Assembly (NCBI GenBank): GCA_003170275.1
Contig: PNAM01000036.1
Location: 68,846 to 132,845 of the forward strand
Reading direction: 5' to 3'
Length of the DNA: 64,000 bases
DNA from: Myxococcales bacterium
Lineage (GTDB): Bacteria; Myxococcota_A; Polyangia; Palsa-1104
The stretch's first letter is position 1; each line of letters starts with the position of its first letter. Both the position numbers and the translations under genes were made by a program. Shown piece by piece: positions 52,865 through 64,000 of this stretch. The notes below the pieces were generated by a model. It was given only the letters and a program-made list of their open reading frames with translations, had not been told where the DNA came from and ran no database searches.

Positions 52865-53703
52865 GGGTGCGGGCAGGTCCCGTACGCGGGCAGCTTCTGC
52901 GTCTTCTTCACGTTGTTGACGCTGATGGTCACGTTGCCGGTGGACGGGGTCGCCGCGTCGAAGAGCACCGTCTCCGTGACCGCCACCAGCATGCCGCGCA
53001 GGCCCTTGACCATCTTGCTCTCGGTGATGGTGCCGGCGTCGGCGTAGCAGCCGGCGAAGGTGTGATGCACGCCGCTCAGGGTGAGCGCGATCGCGGGGTC
53101 CGCGCCCTGCGCCCAGGTGCCGTTGCCGTCGAGCGTCACGCCGGCGCCGTTCGCGTCGAGCACCGCCGTGCCGTTGAAGGTGACGTGGTTGCCGCTCTCG
53201 AGCAGATCCTCGGCGAACATATAGCTGGTGCCGTTGGTCGTCGCGGCCGAGGCGGTGCCGGTGAGCGAGCGGCCGTTGACCGTGAGCGGGCCGAAGGTGA
53301 ACGCGATGCTGATCGTCGAGGCGGTCTTGGTGACGGTGGCGCTGACCGTGCCGGCGACGGTGCCCAGGCTGGCCACCGTGCAGCCGGCGCCGAAGTCGAT
53401 GGCCACCGTGGTGCTCCCCGCCGCGTGCGTGACCATGGCGGTGGCGCACGCGCTCACCGAGCTCTGCAGCTGCGTCGCGACCGCGTCGGCGTTCTGCTTG
53501 GCGGTGAGCGTGGGATCGATGGTCGGATCCTCTTTGATGAACAGCGAGGTCACGCCCTTGGCGTTGGTCAGCGAGGTGGCGGCGGTGCCGCTGGCGGCCG
53601 CGGCGGTAGCTTCGGCGTCGGTGTCGATGCCATCGTCCGGCTGGGACGTGCCGCACGCGACCAGCGCGAGCAGCGAGGAGCAGGCGAGCAATCGCAGGAT
53701 CAT
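52861..53703 (-). CDS. Uncharacterised lipoprotein
   Basis: 280 residues with lipobox LVAC (Cys17), an acidic/Ala-rich linker and a beta-rich mature part (TVAIDFGAGCTVASLG, TVSATVTKTASTISIAF) with repeated Thr/Val strands, like a beta-helix or jelly-roll. Two cysteines late in the chain (GCYADAG, TCPHP). Family not recognised. It overlaps both neighbours by ATGA or GTGA and so is translated in one unit with the response regulator and the reductase. Confidence 0.75.
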   Translation of the reverse strand: MILRLLACSSLLALVACGTSQPDDGIDTDAEATAAAASGTAATSLTNAKGVTSLFIKEDPTIDPTLTAKQNADAVATQLQSSVSACATAMVTHAAGSTTVAIDFGAGCTVASLGTVAGTVSATVTKTASTISIAFTFGPLTVNGRSLTGTASAATTNGTSYMFAEDLLESGNHVTFNGTAVLDANGAGVTLDGNGTWAQGADPAIALTLSGVHHTFAGCYADAGTITESKMVKGLRGMLVAVTETVLFDAATPSTGNVTISVNNVKKTQKLPAYGTCPHP

Positions 53704-55070
53704 GAGTGGGCAACCTCCAGGCGGTGGGTCTTGCCGTCGCGGGCGCGGGTGGCGAGCGCCAGCGCTTCGCGCGCGGTGCGGGTGAGCTCGGGGATCTCCA
53801 GCAGCGCGCCGGTGTGGCCGGTGAACGTCGCGGCGCCGGCGCCGATCGCCGGGTGGCGCCAGGTGAACGCGCCGATCGCCGCATCGACACGGCGGCGCAC
53901 CAGCGCGCTGGATGCGTCGCCCATGACCAGCGCGATGCCGGCCGCCTCGTCGATCGCCGCAGCGAAGTGCCGCCGCTCGGGGAGCCGCGCCAGATCGAAG
54001 CCGATCTCCTCGAGCGCGCCCTCCTTGTCGTCGCGCAGATCGACCAGCCCGAGCTCCAACGAGGTGCCGTCACGCTCGGCGCGGCGCAGCTCGGCTTCCA
54101 GCAGCACCTCGAGCGCCGCCGCCCCGAACAACTTGGGCGCGGCGAACAGCGGCTCGACCGGCAGCCCGCCGGCCAGCGAGTGGATCTGCCGTCCCAGATT
54201 TGCCGCGAACTGCGCGAGCACCGCCAGGTCCTCGGCGTGGAACGGCACCGGCTCGGTGTCCTCGAGGCACAAGGTGCCGAGCGCCAGGTGATCGGGCGTG
54301 ACGAGCGGGGCGCCCGCGTAGAAACGCGACGCCGCGGCGGCTGCGTGCCCCGCGTACACCGGATGCGTCGCGCTGTCGCCGAGCACCATGCGTGCGCCCG
54401 CGGTGATCACGTCGGGACAGAAATTGACCGACGGATCCATCGCGCAGCCTTCGGGAAACTGCGGCGCGCCGCCCGCCTCGGCGATCACGTGCAGCCGCCG
54501 CGCGCGCAACGCGGTGACGAACGCGCGCCGCACGCCGAAGTAGCCCACCGCCCACGTCACCAGATCGCGCGCCTGCGCGCGCAGCCCCGAGTCGTCGAGC
54601 GGCGCCGCCGCCAGCAGCGCCTCGCGCGCCCGATCGGCCTCGACGCGCACTTCGGGCACGCGCGTGGCGTTGATCGCCAGCGCCCGCGTGCCCGCCTCGC
54701 TCTGGTGCAGCGCCGCCTCGACCACCGCCAGCAGCTCGCTCGCTTCGTACGGCTTGCGCAGAAAACCGCGCGCTCCCCGCTCGAGCGCGAGCTGCTCGAA
54801 CGCGTCGAACCCCGAGCACGCCACCACCGCCGGCAGCGGCGGCCCGCACTCGCGCGCGAGCCGGTCCAGGTACTGCAGCCCGTCCACCTCGGGCATCATC
54901 ATGTCGAGCAGCACCACCTGCGGCCGCACCCGCCGGGTCAGCTCCAGCCCGCGCGCGCCGTCGGGCGCGGTCAACACGGTGTAGCCCACCCGCCCGAGCA
55001 CGAGCCGCACCCAGTCGACGATGTCTTCCGAGTCGTCGACGAGGAGAATGGTCCCCCGGGTCCCCTGCAT
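53700..55070 (-). CDS. Response regulator with GAF and degenerate GGDEF-like C-terminal domain
   Basis: 456 residues from ATG 55070. Residues about 5-120 are a receiver domain: ILLVDDSEDIVD (acidic pair), LLDMMMPEVDG (phospho-acceptor Asp about 55), VACSG (Thr/Ser) and LRKPYEASELL (Lys). Residues about 150-300 form a GAF domain (FCPDVITAGARMVLGDS). Residues about 320-450 have a nucleotidyl-cyclase-like fold (EVLLEAELRRAERDGTSLELGLV) but no GGDEF motif. Output is likely protein-protein. First gene of the three-gene unit with the lipoprotein and the sterol reductase-like gene. Confidence 0.85.
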   Translation of the reverse strand: MQGTRGTILLVDDSEDIVDWVRLVLGRVGYTVLTAPDGARGLELTRRVRPQVVLLDMMMPEVDGLQYLDRLARECGPPLPAVVACSGFDAFEQLALERGARGFLRKPYEASELLAVVEAALHQSEAGTRALAINATRVPEVRVEADRAREALLAAAPLDDSGLRAQARDLVTWAVGYFGVRRAFVTALRARRLHVIAEAGGAPQFPEGCAMDPSVNFCPDVITAGARMVLGDSATHPVYAGHAAAAASRFYAGAPLVTPDHLALGTLCLEDTEPVPFHAEDLAVLAQFAANLGRQIHSLAGGLPVEPLFAAPKLFGAAALEVLLEAELRRAERDGTSLELGLVDLRDDKEGALEEIGFDLARLPERRHFAAAIDEAAGIALVMGDASSALVRRRVDAAIGAFTWRHPAIGAGAATFTGHTGALLEIPELTRTAREALALATRARDGKTHRLEVAHS

Positions 55071-55087
55071 CGCTCCGGAAAGGTAGC

Positions 55088-56098
55088 CTACTTTGCGTCG
55101 ATTTGCGTCGTCAGCGGCGCGAAGATCTCCATGCGCGGCCGGCCGGTGATCTCGGGTGGCTGCGCCAGCCCGAGCGCATAGAGCGCCGTCGCAGCGGTGT
55201 CCACCGTCGAGACGTCCTCGAGCATGCTGTAGTCCTCGCGCACGCCCGGCCCGCAGGCGATCCACGGGATCTCGCGATCGATCAGCTTGGCGCCCGAGTG
55301 CACCTTGTTGTGCCCGCCGTGGTCGGCGCTCACGATGATCAGCGTGTCCTCGAGCAGGCCGGCCTTCTCGAGCGCCTCGTAGATCACCCCGAGGCAGCGA
55401 TCCGATTCGCTGATCGCGCGGATCTGCTGCGGCGACCCCCAGCCCTTGGAATGGCCGACCTCGTCGGGATCGGAGAAGTGCACGAACGCGAGCGCCGGCT
55501 TCTCGGTGGTGAGATAAGCGGCCGCTTCTTCCGCCACCTTCTTGCAGTAGTAGCCGGGCCGCTCGTACACGCCGACGGTGCCCGGTGGCACGATGTGGCG
55601 CAGCTTGGACTTGCCGGTGAAGAACGCGGTGGTCATGCCGGCGTCCTGCGCGCGGGTGAAGATGGTCGGCACCAGGATGTAGCCCTTCGACGGCCGCCAA
55701 TTGTTCCAGGTGAGCCCGTGCAGCGCCGGCTGTACGCCGGAGAGCATCGAGGCGTGCGCCGGCAGCGTCGAGGCGTCGCGAATGGTCTTGGCGTGCAGCG
55801 AGTACGAGCCGTGCAGCCGCAGCAGATCGTGCCAGTGCAGGTGCGCCTTGTAGACCGCTTCGGCGCGCATGCCGTCTTCGCTGATGATCAGGACGTGGCG
55901 GATCTTCGGCGCGACCTTCTCCGGCGCAGACGGCTCCTTCGCCATCTCGGTCGGTTGATCGCTCTCGAACGGCGACGGCGGTGGCGTCGCGCCAACGCGC
56001 GAAGAATGAAAGAGCCCCACGCTGTTCAAGATCGCGCCGGCGAGGGCCAAAGGTAGGACATACCACCACCCGAGCCCACGGCCGCTAATACGCCGCAT
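55088..56098 (-). CDS. Type I phosphodiesterase / alkaline phosphatase-superfamily protein
   Basis: 336 residues from ATG 56098 (MRRISGRGLGWW). An N-terminal membrane helix (WYVLPLALAGAILNSVGLF) and Pro-rich linker precede the catalytic domain. Metal and nucleophile motifs: IISEDGMRAE (Asp), DASTLPAHASMLSG (Thr or Ser nucleophile), VHFSDPDEVGHSKGWG (Asp/His) and VSADHGGHNKVHSG (Asp-His). It is a membrane-anchored phosphodiester or phosphomonoester hydrolase of the nucleotide pyrophosphatase type facing the periplasm. Substrate unknown. The rlmN gene lies just upstream. Confidence 0.85.
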   Translation of the reverse strand: MRRISGRGLGWWYVLPLALAGAILNSVGLFHSSRVGATPPPSPFESDQPTEMAKEPSAPEKVAPKIRHVLIISEDGMRAEAVYKAHLHWHDLLRLHGSYSLHAKTIRDASTLPAHASMLSGVQPALHGLTWNNWRPSKGYILVPTIFTRAQDAGMTTAFFTGKSKLRHIVPPGTVGVYERPGYYCKKVAEEAAAYLTTEKPALAFVHFSDPDEVGHSKGWGSPQQIRAISESDRCLGVIYEALEKAGLLEDTLIIVSADHGGHNKVHSGAKLIDREIPWIACGPGVREDYSMLEDVSTVDTAATALYALGLAQPPEITGRPRMEIFAPLTTQIDAK

Positions 56099-56142
56099 GT
56101 TTCTACAGTAACGCGCCGTTGTGTGTGGGTGCAACTAATGGA

Positions 56143-57393
<1,251 letters not shown>

Positions 57394-57432
57394 CTCAGAG
57401 GTTGATCGGCTACCACACTGTGGGCGACGGCG

Positions 57433-58146
57433 CTACTCGCGGGTGAGCAGGCCGCCGTCGACGCGCAGGGTGGAGCCCGTGGTGAACGGAGCCGCGAGCA
57501 GGTGCAGGACCGCGGCGGCCACCTCGGCCGCGGTGCCGAGCCGGCCGAGCGGGTGCAATCGGCGCAGCCGCTCGAGATCGGCGGCCGGGCGCCCGCGGAC
57601 CATGTCGGTGTCGATCACGCCAGGGCTGACGTCATTGATGCGCAGCCCGCGCGCGGCGCCGGCGAGCGCGAACGAGCGGGTGACCGCGGTGAGGCCGGCC
57701 TTGGCGGCGCTGTACACCGCGCTGGTGACGATCGGCCGCTCGGCGAGCGTCGAAGTGACGAACACCATCGCGCCGCCTTCGTCGAGCAGCGGCAGCGCTT
57801 CTTCGCCGAGCCGCAGCGGCGCGACCAGATCGACCTCGAGCTGCGCGCGCAGCGACGCTTCGTCGATCGCGCCGGGAAGCTGGTGCGCCACTACGCCCGC
57901 GGCGTAGACCAGCCCGTCCAACCCGCCGAGCGCGGTGCGCGCCCGTTCGACCAATCCCTTGCGCGCCGCCGGATCCGACAGATCGCACGCGAGCGCGACC
58001 GCGCGCCGATCGATCAGCTCCGCGCGACGCGCCACGCCCACCACCTGCGCGCCACGCTCGAGCAGCGCCGCGACCACCGCGTGGCCGATGCCGCTCGACG
58101 CGCCGGTGACCAGCACGCGTCGCAAGCCAAGCGGCAGCGCGCTCAT
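57433..58146 (-). CDS. Short-chain dehydrogenase/reductase (SDR), possibly pteridine-type
   Basis: 237 residues from ATG 58146 (MSALPLGLRR), overlapping the FolB-cupin stop as ATGA. Cofactor motif TGASSGIGHAV, the YAAG strand, the catalytic Ser/Tyr/Lys in STLAERPIVTSAVYSAAKAG, and SPGVIDTDMVRG are all present. NADP(H)-dependent oxidoreductase of the classical SDR family. Its coupling to a FolB-domain protein recalls FolM-type dihydromonapterin or pteridine reductases, so a pterin substrate is a reasonable guess (inference). Confidence 0.88.
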   Translation of the reverse strand: MSALPLGLRRVLVTGASSGIGHAVVAALLERGAQVVGVARRAELIDRRAVALACDLSDPAARKGLVERARTALGGLDGLVYAAGVVAHQLPGAIDEASLRAQLEVDLVAPLRLGEEALPLLDEGGAMVFVTSTLAERPIVTSAVYSAAKAGLTAVTRSFALAGAARGLRINDVSPGVIDTDMVRGRPAADLERLRRLHPLGRLGTAAEVAAAVLHLLAAPFTTGSTLRVDGGLLTRE

Positions 58147-58889
58147 CGCGATCCCGCCGGAAAGAACGTCACGCCGTGCAGCGGCGCGAGGGGAAACGCG
58201 TCCGAGATCACCTCGTCCCCCGGCGCGAACGACGGCCGATCGACGCACAGCACCGTCTGCCAGGTCGAGCTCGGGTTGTCGTAGCGGTGGCTCGCGCCGC
58301 GCGGCCAGCGATAGCCGGTGCCCGCCTCGACCGGCTCGCCCTGCAGGTGCAGCCCCGATCCGAGCACCAGCTCGGACTCGTCGGTCTGGCGATGCTCGTG
58401 CGTGGGGATCGCGCCGCCCGGTTGGATGCGCAGCCGATAGATGCCGCAGGCGCGCGTCTCGAACACGATGTCGACGCGGCCGAACGGCTTGTCCTCGACG
58501 TTGTAGCTCATCTCATCGGCGCGCCGGTGCACCTCGAGCGATGGCACGATCACCCCGTCGAGCGCGGCCGGCTTGGTCAGCTTGAGCGTGACCTCCTCGA
58601 CGGCCGCGTGCGGCGCGTCGTCGGTGGGCGGCGCGAGCAGGTAGCGGCACAGCGCTTCGGCCGCGGTCTCGAGCAGCAGGAACTGGCAGGAGGTGAGCAA
58701 GAAGCGCAGCTCCCCGGCGAGCCGCGCGTAGTCGACGGTGCCGGCCAACCCGGCGCCGGTCGCGACCCGCCGCGTGTCGAGGTGCAGCGCGAGGTCTAGC
58801 TTGAGCGGCTGCGGACGCAACCGTTCGCTCGGGTACATGCCGACGATGCAATCGATGACCAGGTTCTCGAGGCGCAGCACATCGAGCAT
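58143..58889 (-). CDS. Dihydroneopterin aldolase (FolB) domain fused to a cupin-like domain
   Basis: 248 residues. Residues 1-120 are FolB-like: LENLVIDCIVGMYPSERLRPQPLKL opening, TVDYARLAGEL, FLLLETAAEAL with the conserved Glu and LKLTKPAAL at the end; this catalyses the aldol cleavage of 7,8-dihydroneopterin in folate or pterin biosynthesis. Residues about 150-245 form a cupin with IPTHEHRQTDESELVLG and PRGASHRYDN (metal-binding His/Glu). The fusion is unusual in my experience. It is coupled to the SDR gene and lies 19 bp after ndk. Confidence 0.8.
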   Translation of the reverse strand: MLDVLRLENLVIDCIVGMYPSERLRPQPLKLDLALHLDTRRVATGAGLAGTVDYARLAGELRFLLTSCQFLLLETAAEALCRYLLAPPTDDAPHAAVEEVTLKLTKPAALDGVIVPSLEVHRRADEMSYNVEDKPFGRVDIVFETRACGIYRLRIQPGGAIPTHEHRQTDESELVLGSGLHLQGEPVEAGTGYRWPRGASHRYDNPSSTWQTVLCVDRPSFAPGDEVISDAFPLAPLHGVTFFPAGSR

Positions 58890-58908
58890 GGCGGCACGTC
58901 CGGGTTCG

Positions 58909-59346
58909 TTACGGAGTCACTCCCAGCGCGGCCAGCTCGGCGCCCGAGAAGAAAAAGCCGATCTCGTACTTCGCCGTCTCCGGTGCGTCCGAGCCGTGCG
59001 CCGCGTTGCGCTCGATGTCGGTGCCGAACTTCTGGCGGATGGTGCCCGCCGCGGCCTTCTTCGAGTCGGTGGCGCCCATGAGCTCGCGATTCTTGGCGAT
59101 CGCGTTCTCGCCCTCGAGCACCTGCACCAGGCACGGGCCGGAGGTCATGAACTTGACCAGGTCGCCGAAGAACGGGCGCTCCCGGTGCACGTGGTAGAAG
59201 CCCTTGGCCTGCTCCTGGCTCAGGTGCACCAGCTTCATCGCGATCGGCTTGAGCCCGCCGTCGGTGAGGTGCTGGACGATGGCCCCGGTCTTTCCCGCCA
59301 ATACCGCGTCGGGCTTGACGATCGAAAACGTACGCTCTTTTGACAT
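58909..59346 (-). CDS. ndk: Nucleoside diphosphate kinase
   Basis: 145 residues from ATG 59346. [11 protein letters not shown] opens the fold; the phospho-His lies in [14 protein letters not shown], and the Kpn-loop region [17 protein letters not shown] is conserved. It transfers gamma-phosphate from ATP to other NDPs. Full length and well conserved. Shine-Dalgarno GAGG is at about nine bases. Part of the metabolic cluster mdh-sucC-sucD-epimerase-ndk. Confidence 0.97.
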   Translation of the reverse strand: MSKERTFSIVKPDAVLAGKTGAIVQHLTDGGLKPIAMKLVHLSQEQAKGFYHVHRERPFFGDLVKFMTSGPCLVQVLEGENAIAKNRELMGATDSKKAAAGTIRQKFGTDIERNAAHGSDAPETAKYEIGFFFSGAELAALGVTP

Positions 59347-59365
59347 GATGCCGTTCCTCGCTTGG

Positions 59366-60250
59366 TTAAGACTGCCGAAATTCGTCGAACATCGCCGGCG
59401 CGCACGCGACGAACGCGGGATGCGCCGGTTTCCAACCATAGACTTCGCGCGAGCGCGGCGAGACCACCACCTGGTCCAGGCACAGCGCGTCCGCATAGCC
59501 CATGGTGGCGCGCGCCTCGGCGAGCGGCCACGACTTGATCGCGTCGACGCGTCCCGCCGCGAGCGCCACCGCGCGGGCCACCTCTTCCACGCGCACCGTC
59601 TCGTTGGTCGCGTGGAACACGCCTTCGTTCCACTTCTCGACGGCCGCCAGGTACAGCTCGGCCAGATCGTCGCGGTGGATCATCGACCAGCGGTTGCGCC
59701 CGTCGCCGACGAACTTCGCCGCGCCGTCGTCGAGCGCCGACTTGAACAGCGCGCCGACCAGCCCGCGCTTCTCGCCGAACACGATCCCCGGCCGGATCAC
59801 GCAGGTCGAGATCGGCGCGCCCGCCGCCTTGAGCACGATCCGCTCGTGCAACGGCCGCCACGACACGTTCGCCGCCGGATGCTCCACCGACGCGTCCTCG
59901 CCGGTCGGCTCCGGGCACTCGCCGAGCACCCACACGCCCGACGTGTAGATCAGCCGGCGCGCCTTCTTTGCCGCGCGCGCGCCTTCGGTGAGCGCCAGGA
60001 TCGCCGTCTTGTCGCCTTCGGAGCCTTCGCCGGTCGCCGCGTGCACGGACACGTCGTGCGACTGCGCGCCGTCGCGCACGATCGCCCCATCGGTGTAGCT
60101 GCCGCGCTGCACCTTGGCGCCGAGCTTCTCCAGCGTCGCCGCGCTCGCATCCGAGCGCGCCAGTCCCGTCACGTGATGGCCGCCGGCCACCAGCCGGCGC
60201 ACCACCGCCGAGCCGATGTACCCCGTGCCACCCGTGACGAAGACTTTCAT
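59366..60250 (-). CDS. NAD(P)-dependent epimerase/dehydratase
   Basis: 294 residues from ATG 60250, which overlaps the sucD stop as TAATG. Extended [20 protein letters not shown] (cofactor motif), [27 protein letters not shown] and [15 protein letters not shown]. The usual YxxxK is not clear (WRPLHERIV lies where it is expected), so it may be an atypical reductase or NAD-binding protein rather than a sugar epimerase. Transcription with sucCD is likely, function unknown. Confidence 0.85.
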   Translation of the reverse strand: MKVFVTGGTGYIGSAVVRRLVAGGHHVTGLARSDASAATLEKLGAKVQRGSYTDGAIVRDGAQSHDVSVHAATGEGSEGDKTAILALTEGARAAKKARRLIYTSGVWVLGECPEPTGEDASVEHPAANVSWRPLHERIVLKAAGAPISTCVIRPGIVFGEKRGLVGALFKSALDDGAAKFVGDGRNRWSMIHRDDLAELYLAAVEKWNEGVFHATNETVRVEEVARAVALAAGRVDAIKSWPLAEARATMGYADALCLDQVVVSPRSREVYGWKPAHPAFVACAPAMFDEFRQS

Positions 60251-61118
60251 TACTTCAGCACGCTCTTCAACGTCGCGCCCATCTCCGCCGGCGTGCGCGC
60301 CACCGCGATGCCGGCCGCCTCGAGCGCCGCGATCTTCTCCGATGCGGTCCCCTTGCCGCCGGCGATGATCGCGCCCGCGTGACCCATGCGCTTGCCGGGC
60401 GGCGCGGTCTGCCCGGCGATGAACGCCGCCACCGGTTTGTTCATGTGCTGCTTGACGTACGCCGCCGCGCGCTCCTCGGAGTCGCCGCCGATCTCGCCCA
60501 TCATCAGCACCGCGCGCGTGCCCTTGTCGTTCTGGAACAGCTCGAGCGCGTCGATGAAGTCCATGCCCTTGACCGGATCGCCGCCGATGCCGATGCACGT
60601 GGACTGCCCGATGCCGAGCTGCGTGAGCTGGTGCACGCCTTCGTAGGTCAGCGTGCCCGACCGCGACACCAGCCCCACGTCGCCTTCCTTGTGGATGTAG
60701 CCGGGCATGATCCCGATCTTGCACTTGCCCGGCGAGATCACGCCCGGGCAGTTGGGCCCGATCAGCCGCGTCTTGGTCTGCGTCTCGAGCAGCCGCTTGA
60801 CGCGCACCATGTCGAGCGTGGGGATGCCCTCGGTGATGCACACCACCAGCGGCAGCTCCGCCGCGATCGCTTCCAGGATCGCGTCGGCCGCGAACGGCGG
60901 CGGGACATAGATGACGGTCGCGTTGGCGCCGGTCTCCCTCACTGCGTCGGCGACGGTGTTGAACACCGGCGTGCCCTCGAAGATGGTGCCGCCCTTGCCC
61001 GGCGTCACGCCCGCGACGACAGTGGTGCCGTATTCCTTGGCGCCCTTGGTGTGGAACGCGCCGGTCTTGCCGCTGATCCCCTGCACCAACAGGCGCGTAT
61101 TCTTGTCGACGAGCACGC

Positions 61119-61122
<4 letters not shown>
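60250..61122 (-). CDS. sucD: Succinyl-CoA synthetase alpha subunit
   Basis: 290 residues from ATG 61122, overlapping the sucC stop as ATGA. CoA-binding Rossmann: [47 protein letters not shown]; and the phospho-His loop [16 protein letters not shown] near residue 247. It forms the alpha subunit with SucC in the TCA cycle, converting succinyl-CoA to succinate with substrate-level phosphorylation. Confidence 0.97.
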
Positions 61123-62291
<1,169 letters not shown>

Positions 62292-62369
62292 GCGGGCCTC
62301 CGTGGGTAGGGCTGGAACGAGGTAACATGACGGGGGCGGGGGAACAAGGGTTTCGCCGTATTAATAGAT

Positions 62370-63140
62370 ATGCGCGCGCTGCCGTTCACGTTGTCGTTCG
62401 CGTTGACGTTCACGTCTGCGTTGGCGTTGGCGGACACGAGCGTCGGGCGGGCTGCTGCGCGCGAGATCGTGCTCGAGTACAGCGCGCCCAACGGAGGCAA
62501 GCTGGTCCTCGACGAGCAGGTGCGCTTCACCGGGTGGAAGCCGGGCGATCGGTTGTTCAGGATCGTCGACGACGGGGCGATCACGATCGCGCAAGTGGGC
62601 GAGGGCGCCAGCATCGATGGCCTGGTCAACAATTGGTACACCGACGCGGCCGGCACGCGGGTGTTCGGCGGCTCGCTGACGCCCTTCCGATTCTCCGCCG
62701 ACTTCGACGGCGACGGAACGCCCGAGGTCGCCACGGTCTCGTTCGCGGCCGACTTTCAGATCCGCGTGCGCATCGGCGACTCGGAGCTGCTGATGCGCCC
62801 CGCCGGCGGCGCGTATCTGTCGCAAAAAGGCGGCAACGTGAGCGCGCACCTCGAGACCGTCTTCGGCATCCCGATGCTCAAGATCGGCTCCCATCCCGAA
62901 GCGTGCTCCGACTACTTCGACACCTACGTCAGCTACGCGGGCGGCAAGGCGCAGGTGGCGCTCGAGCTGGGCGGCCTGGCCGATCCGCCGGTGCACTCGA
63001 CGCCATCGGTGAAGTTCGAGCCCAAGACCCGGACCGCGGTAGTGTCGCAGACCAACAGCGAAGAGGACGAAAAAGGCGGCGTGCACGTGCACAAGTCGGT
63101 CACGCGCTACCACCTGGTCGGCGGCGTGTTCCGAAAATAA
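62370..63140 (+). CDS. Uncharacterised exported protein
   Basis: 256 residues. Signal peptide [20 protein letters not shown] is coded by GTT-rich hexamers (62384-62431). The mature part is beta-rich with an FG-GAP/Ca-binding-like segment [16 protein letters not shown] and [16 protein letters not shown]; a few charged loops ([12 protein letters not shown]). Family not recognised. The A/T-rich TATTAATAGATATG around the start lacks a Shine-Dalgarno, so translation may be leaderless. Divergent from sucC with 78 bp between starts. Confidence 0.75.
   Translation: MRALPFTLSFALTFTSALALADTSVGRAAAREIVLEYSAPNGGKLVLDEQVRFTGWKPGDRLFRIVDDGAITIAQVGEGASIDGLVNNWYTDAAGTRVFGGSLTPFRFSADFDGDGTPEVATVSFAADFQIRVRIGDSELLMRPAGGAYLSQKGGNVSAHLETVFGIPMLKIGSHPEACSDYFDTYVSYAGGKAQVALELGGLADPPVHSTPSVKFEPKTRTAVVSQTNSEEDEKGGVHVHKSVTRYHLVGGVFRK
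62384..62431 (+). repeat. Hexamer repeats inside a second signal-peptide coding region
   Basis: Eight 6-mers (GTTCAC, GTTGTC, GTTCGC, GTTGAC, GTTCAC, GTCTGC, GTTGGC, GTTGGC) encode the hydrophobic core; same phase and similar sequence as 49463-49516. Confidence 0.7.
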
Positions 63141-63148
63141 GGTGCAGC

Positions 63149-63556
63149 CTAGTGGCCGGTCGTGGGATTGCGCAGCGGCGTGCTGCTGTCGGCGCCCGGC
63201 TCGTCGGCGACGCCGGTGATCTCGGTGCCGTCCGCGTCGCGCTGCACCTGGACCGGCGGCGCGAACACCAAGCGACCTTCCTGCACGCGGCTGATCGGCG
63301 TACCGAAGGTCAGCCGATAGACGCTGTTGGCGGTCTCGACATAGACGCTGCGCCCGTCGGCTTCGAGCAGCAGGCGGCGCACCGGCGTGGTGGTCAGGTG
63401 GTTCGAGCCGGTCCGGCAGATCACCAGCCGATCGCCGATCTTGGGCTCCCACAGCAGCAGCCCGTCGAATGGCCTGCCGATCGAGACCGACGTCCGAGCG
63501 ACGCCGCGCTGGCGGAGCTTGCACACGGTGACCGAGGTGATGGCGAACGACGACAT
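63149..63556 (-). CDS. Uncharacterised small protein
   Basis: 135 residues from ATG 63556, with GAGG three bases upstream; a longer frame to 63577 is possible. A short beta-rich domain (PKIGDRLVICRTGSNHLTTT, RRLLLEADGRSVYVETANSVYRL) with a Cys pair (TVCKLRQ, VICRTG) and a disordered, Asp/Thr-rich end. No signal peptide is convincing. Family not recognised. Convergent with the exported-protein gene; the mdh gene lies upstream on the same strand with an 86-bp gap. Confidence 0.6.
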   Translation of the reverse strand: MSSFAITSVTVCKLRQRGVARTSVSIGRPFDGLLLWEPKIGDRLVICRTGSNHLTTTPVRRLLLEADGRSVYVETANSVYRLTFGTPISRVQEGRLVFAPPVQVQRDADGTEITGVADEPGADSSTPLRNPTTGH

Positions 63557-63642
63557 GAGCCTCGCTAAGGGTAACACGTGTGGCGGAGCCTACGCAACCG
63601 AGCGCAAGCTACTGTAATGCGACCTGTTTTTTAGCGGAAGGG

Positions 63643-64000
63643 TTACAGCTTGCGGGAGGCTTCGAGCAGCTCGCGGACCGCGGCCGCCGACTTGTCGAGG
63701 TTCGCCTTCTCCTCGGCCGTCAGCTCGATCTGGACGATCTTCTCGACCCCGCCCGCACCGATCACCACTGGCACGCCGATGTACAGATCCTTGTACCCAT
63801 ACTCGCCTTCGCAATACGCAGCTGCCGGCAGGAGCCGCTTCTCGTCACGCAGGTACGCCTTGGCCATCGAGATCGCGGCCGAGGCCGGCGCGTAGTAGGC
63901 GCTGGTCCCCATGAGCTTGACGATCTCGCCGCCGCCGCCCGCCGTGCGGGTCACGATCGCGTCGAGCTTCTCCTTCGAGATCAGCTGGCGGATCGGCACG
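63643..64000 (-). CDS. mdh: Malate dehydrogenase (partial, N-terminus beyond window)
   Basis: 119 C-terminal codons seen, running off the right edge. [27 protein letters not shown] is the conserved substrate-side loop of LDH-like malate dehydrogenases, followed by [20 protein letters not shown] and [21 protein letters not shown]. The NAD-binding and catalytic-His regions are outside the window. It interconverts malate and oxaloacetate and is in the same orientation as sucC-sucD, as in many deltaproteobacterial TCA clusters. Confidence 0.93.
   Translation of the reverse strand, partial: VPIRQLISKEKLDAIVTRTAGGGGEIVKLMGTSAYYAPASAAISMAKAYLRDEKRLLPAAAYCEGEYGYKDLYIGVPVVIGAGGVEKIVQIELTAEEKANLDKSAAAVRELLEASRKL

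Overview
The window is GC-rich, densely coded chromosomal DNA that best fits a Myxococcota (deltaproteobacterial) genome. Pointers are a DUF2330 protein with a MYXO-CTERM-like tail, three Ser/Thr kinases, three FHA proteins (one an FHA-type sigma-54 activator), tandem PilZ domains, PEGA repeats, an AgmX/PglI-like C-terminal domain and many lipoproteins with Asp/Gly-rich linkers. I could not place it below phylum. I see no rRNA, tRNA, CRISPR array or prophage. No gene-free stretch exceeds about 300 bases; the longest (37345-37642) is filled by one arm of an inverted repeat.

Layout. 1-12870 is mostly minus strand: a truncated M15-like lipoprotein, NDH-2, a lipoprotein, the DUF2330 protein, two amidohydrolases (one a 1208-residue fusion), then a plus-strand lipoprotein and an ABC-2 exporter pair. 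12888-20666 holds an FHA-sigma54 activator followed by a good -24/-12 promoter, an esterase, a FadL porin, a DHH phosphoesterase, DAHP synthase, tandem PilZ and a Gly-rich lipoprotein. 20704-37344 is signalling-rich: a kinase/cyclase-like/ATPase/TPR protein, a HEAT-methyltransferase fusion, an LRR protein, a PEGA kinase coupled to an orphan TRAP-type binding protein, pirin plus MFS, an ECF sigma/anti-sigma pair and an FHA-membrane protein. 37380-38444 is a Y1 transposase inside about 190-bp inverted arms.

40250-51799 is the most interesting locus. Two divergent, tightly coupled operons encode TPR, kinase and FHA proteins on one side. On the other are two uncharacterised proteins, a MoxR AAA+ ATPase, a vWA protein, two small exported proteins and a TPR/HEAT protein. 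It resembles MoxR-vWA 'ternary' systems known mainly from comparative genomics, here with a phospho-signalling arm.

51803-58889 carries a sterol-reductase-like protein in a response-regulator operon, a phosphodiesterase-like protein, rlmN, an SDR and a FolB-cupin fusion. 58909-64000 is core metabolism: ndk, an epimerase, sucD, sucC and the 3' part of mdh. Neighbouring genes very often overlap by ATGA, GTGA or TAATG, so translational coupling is pervasive.
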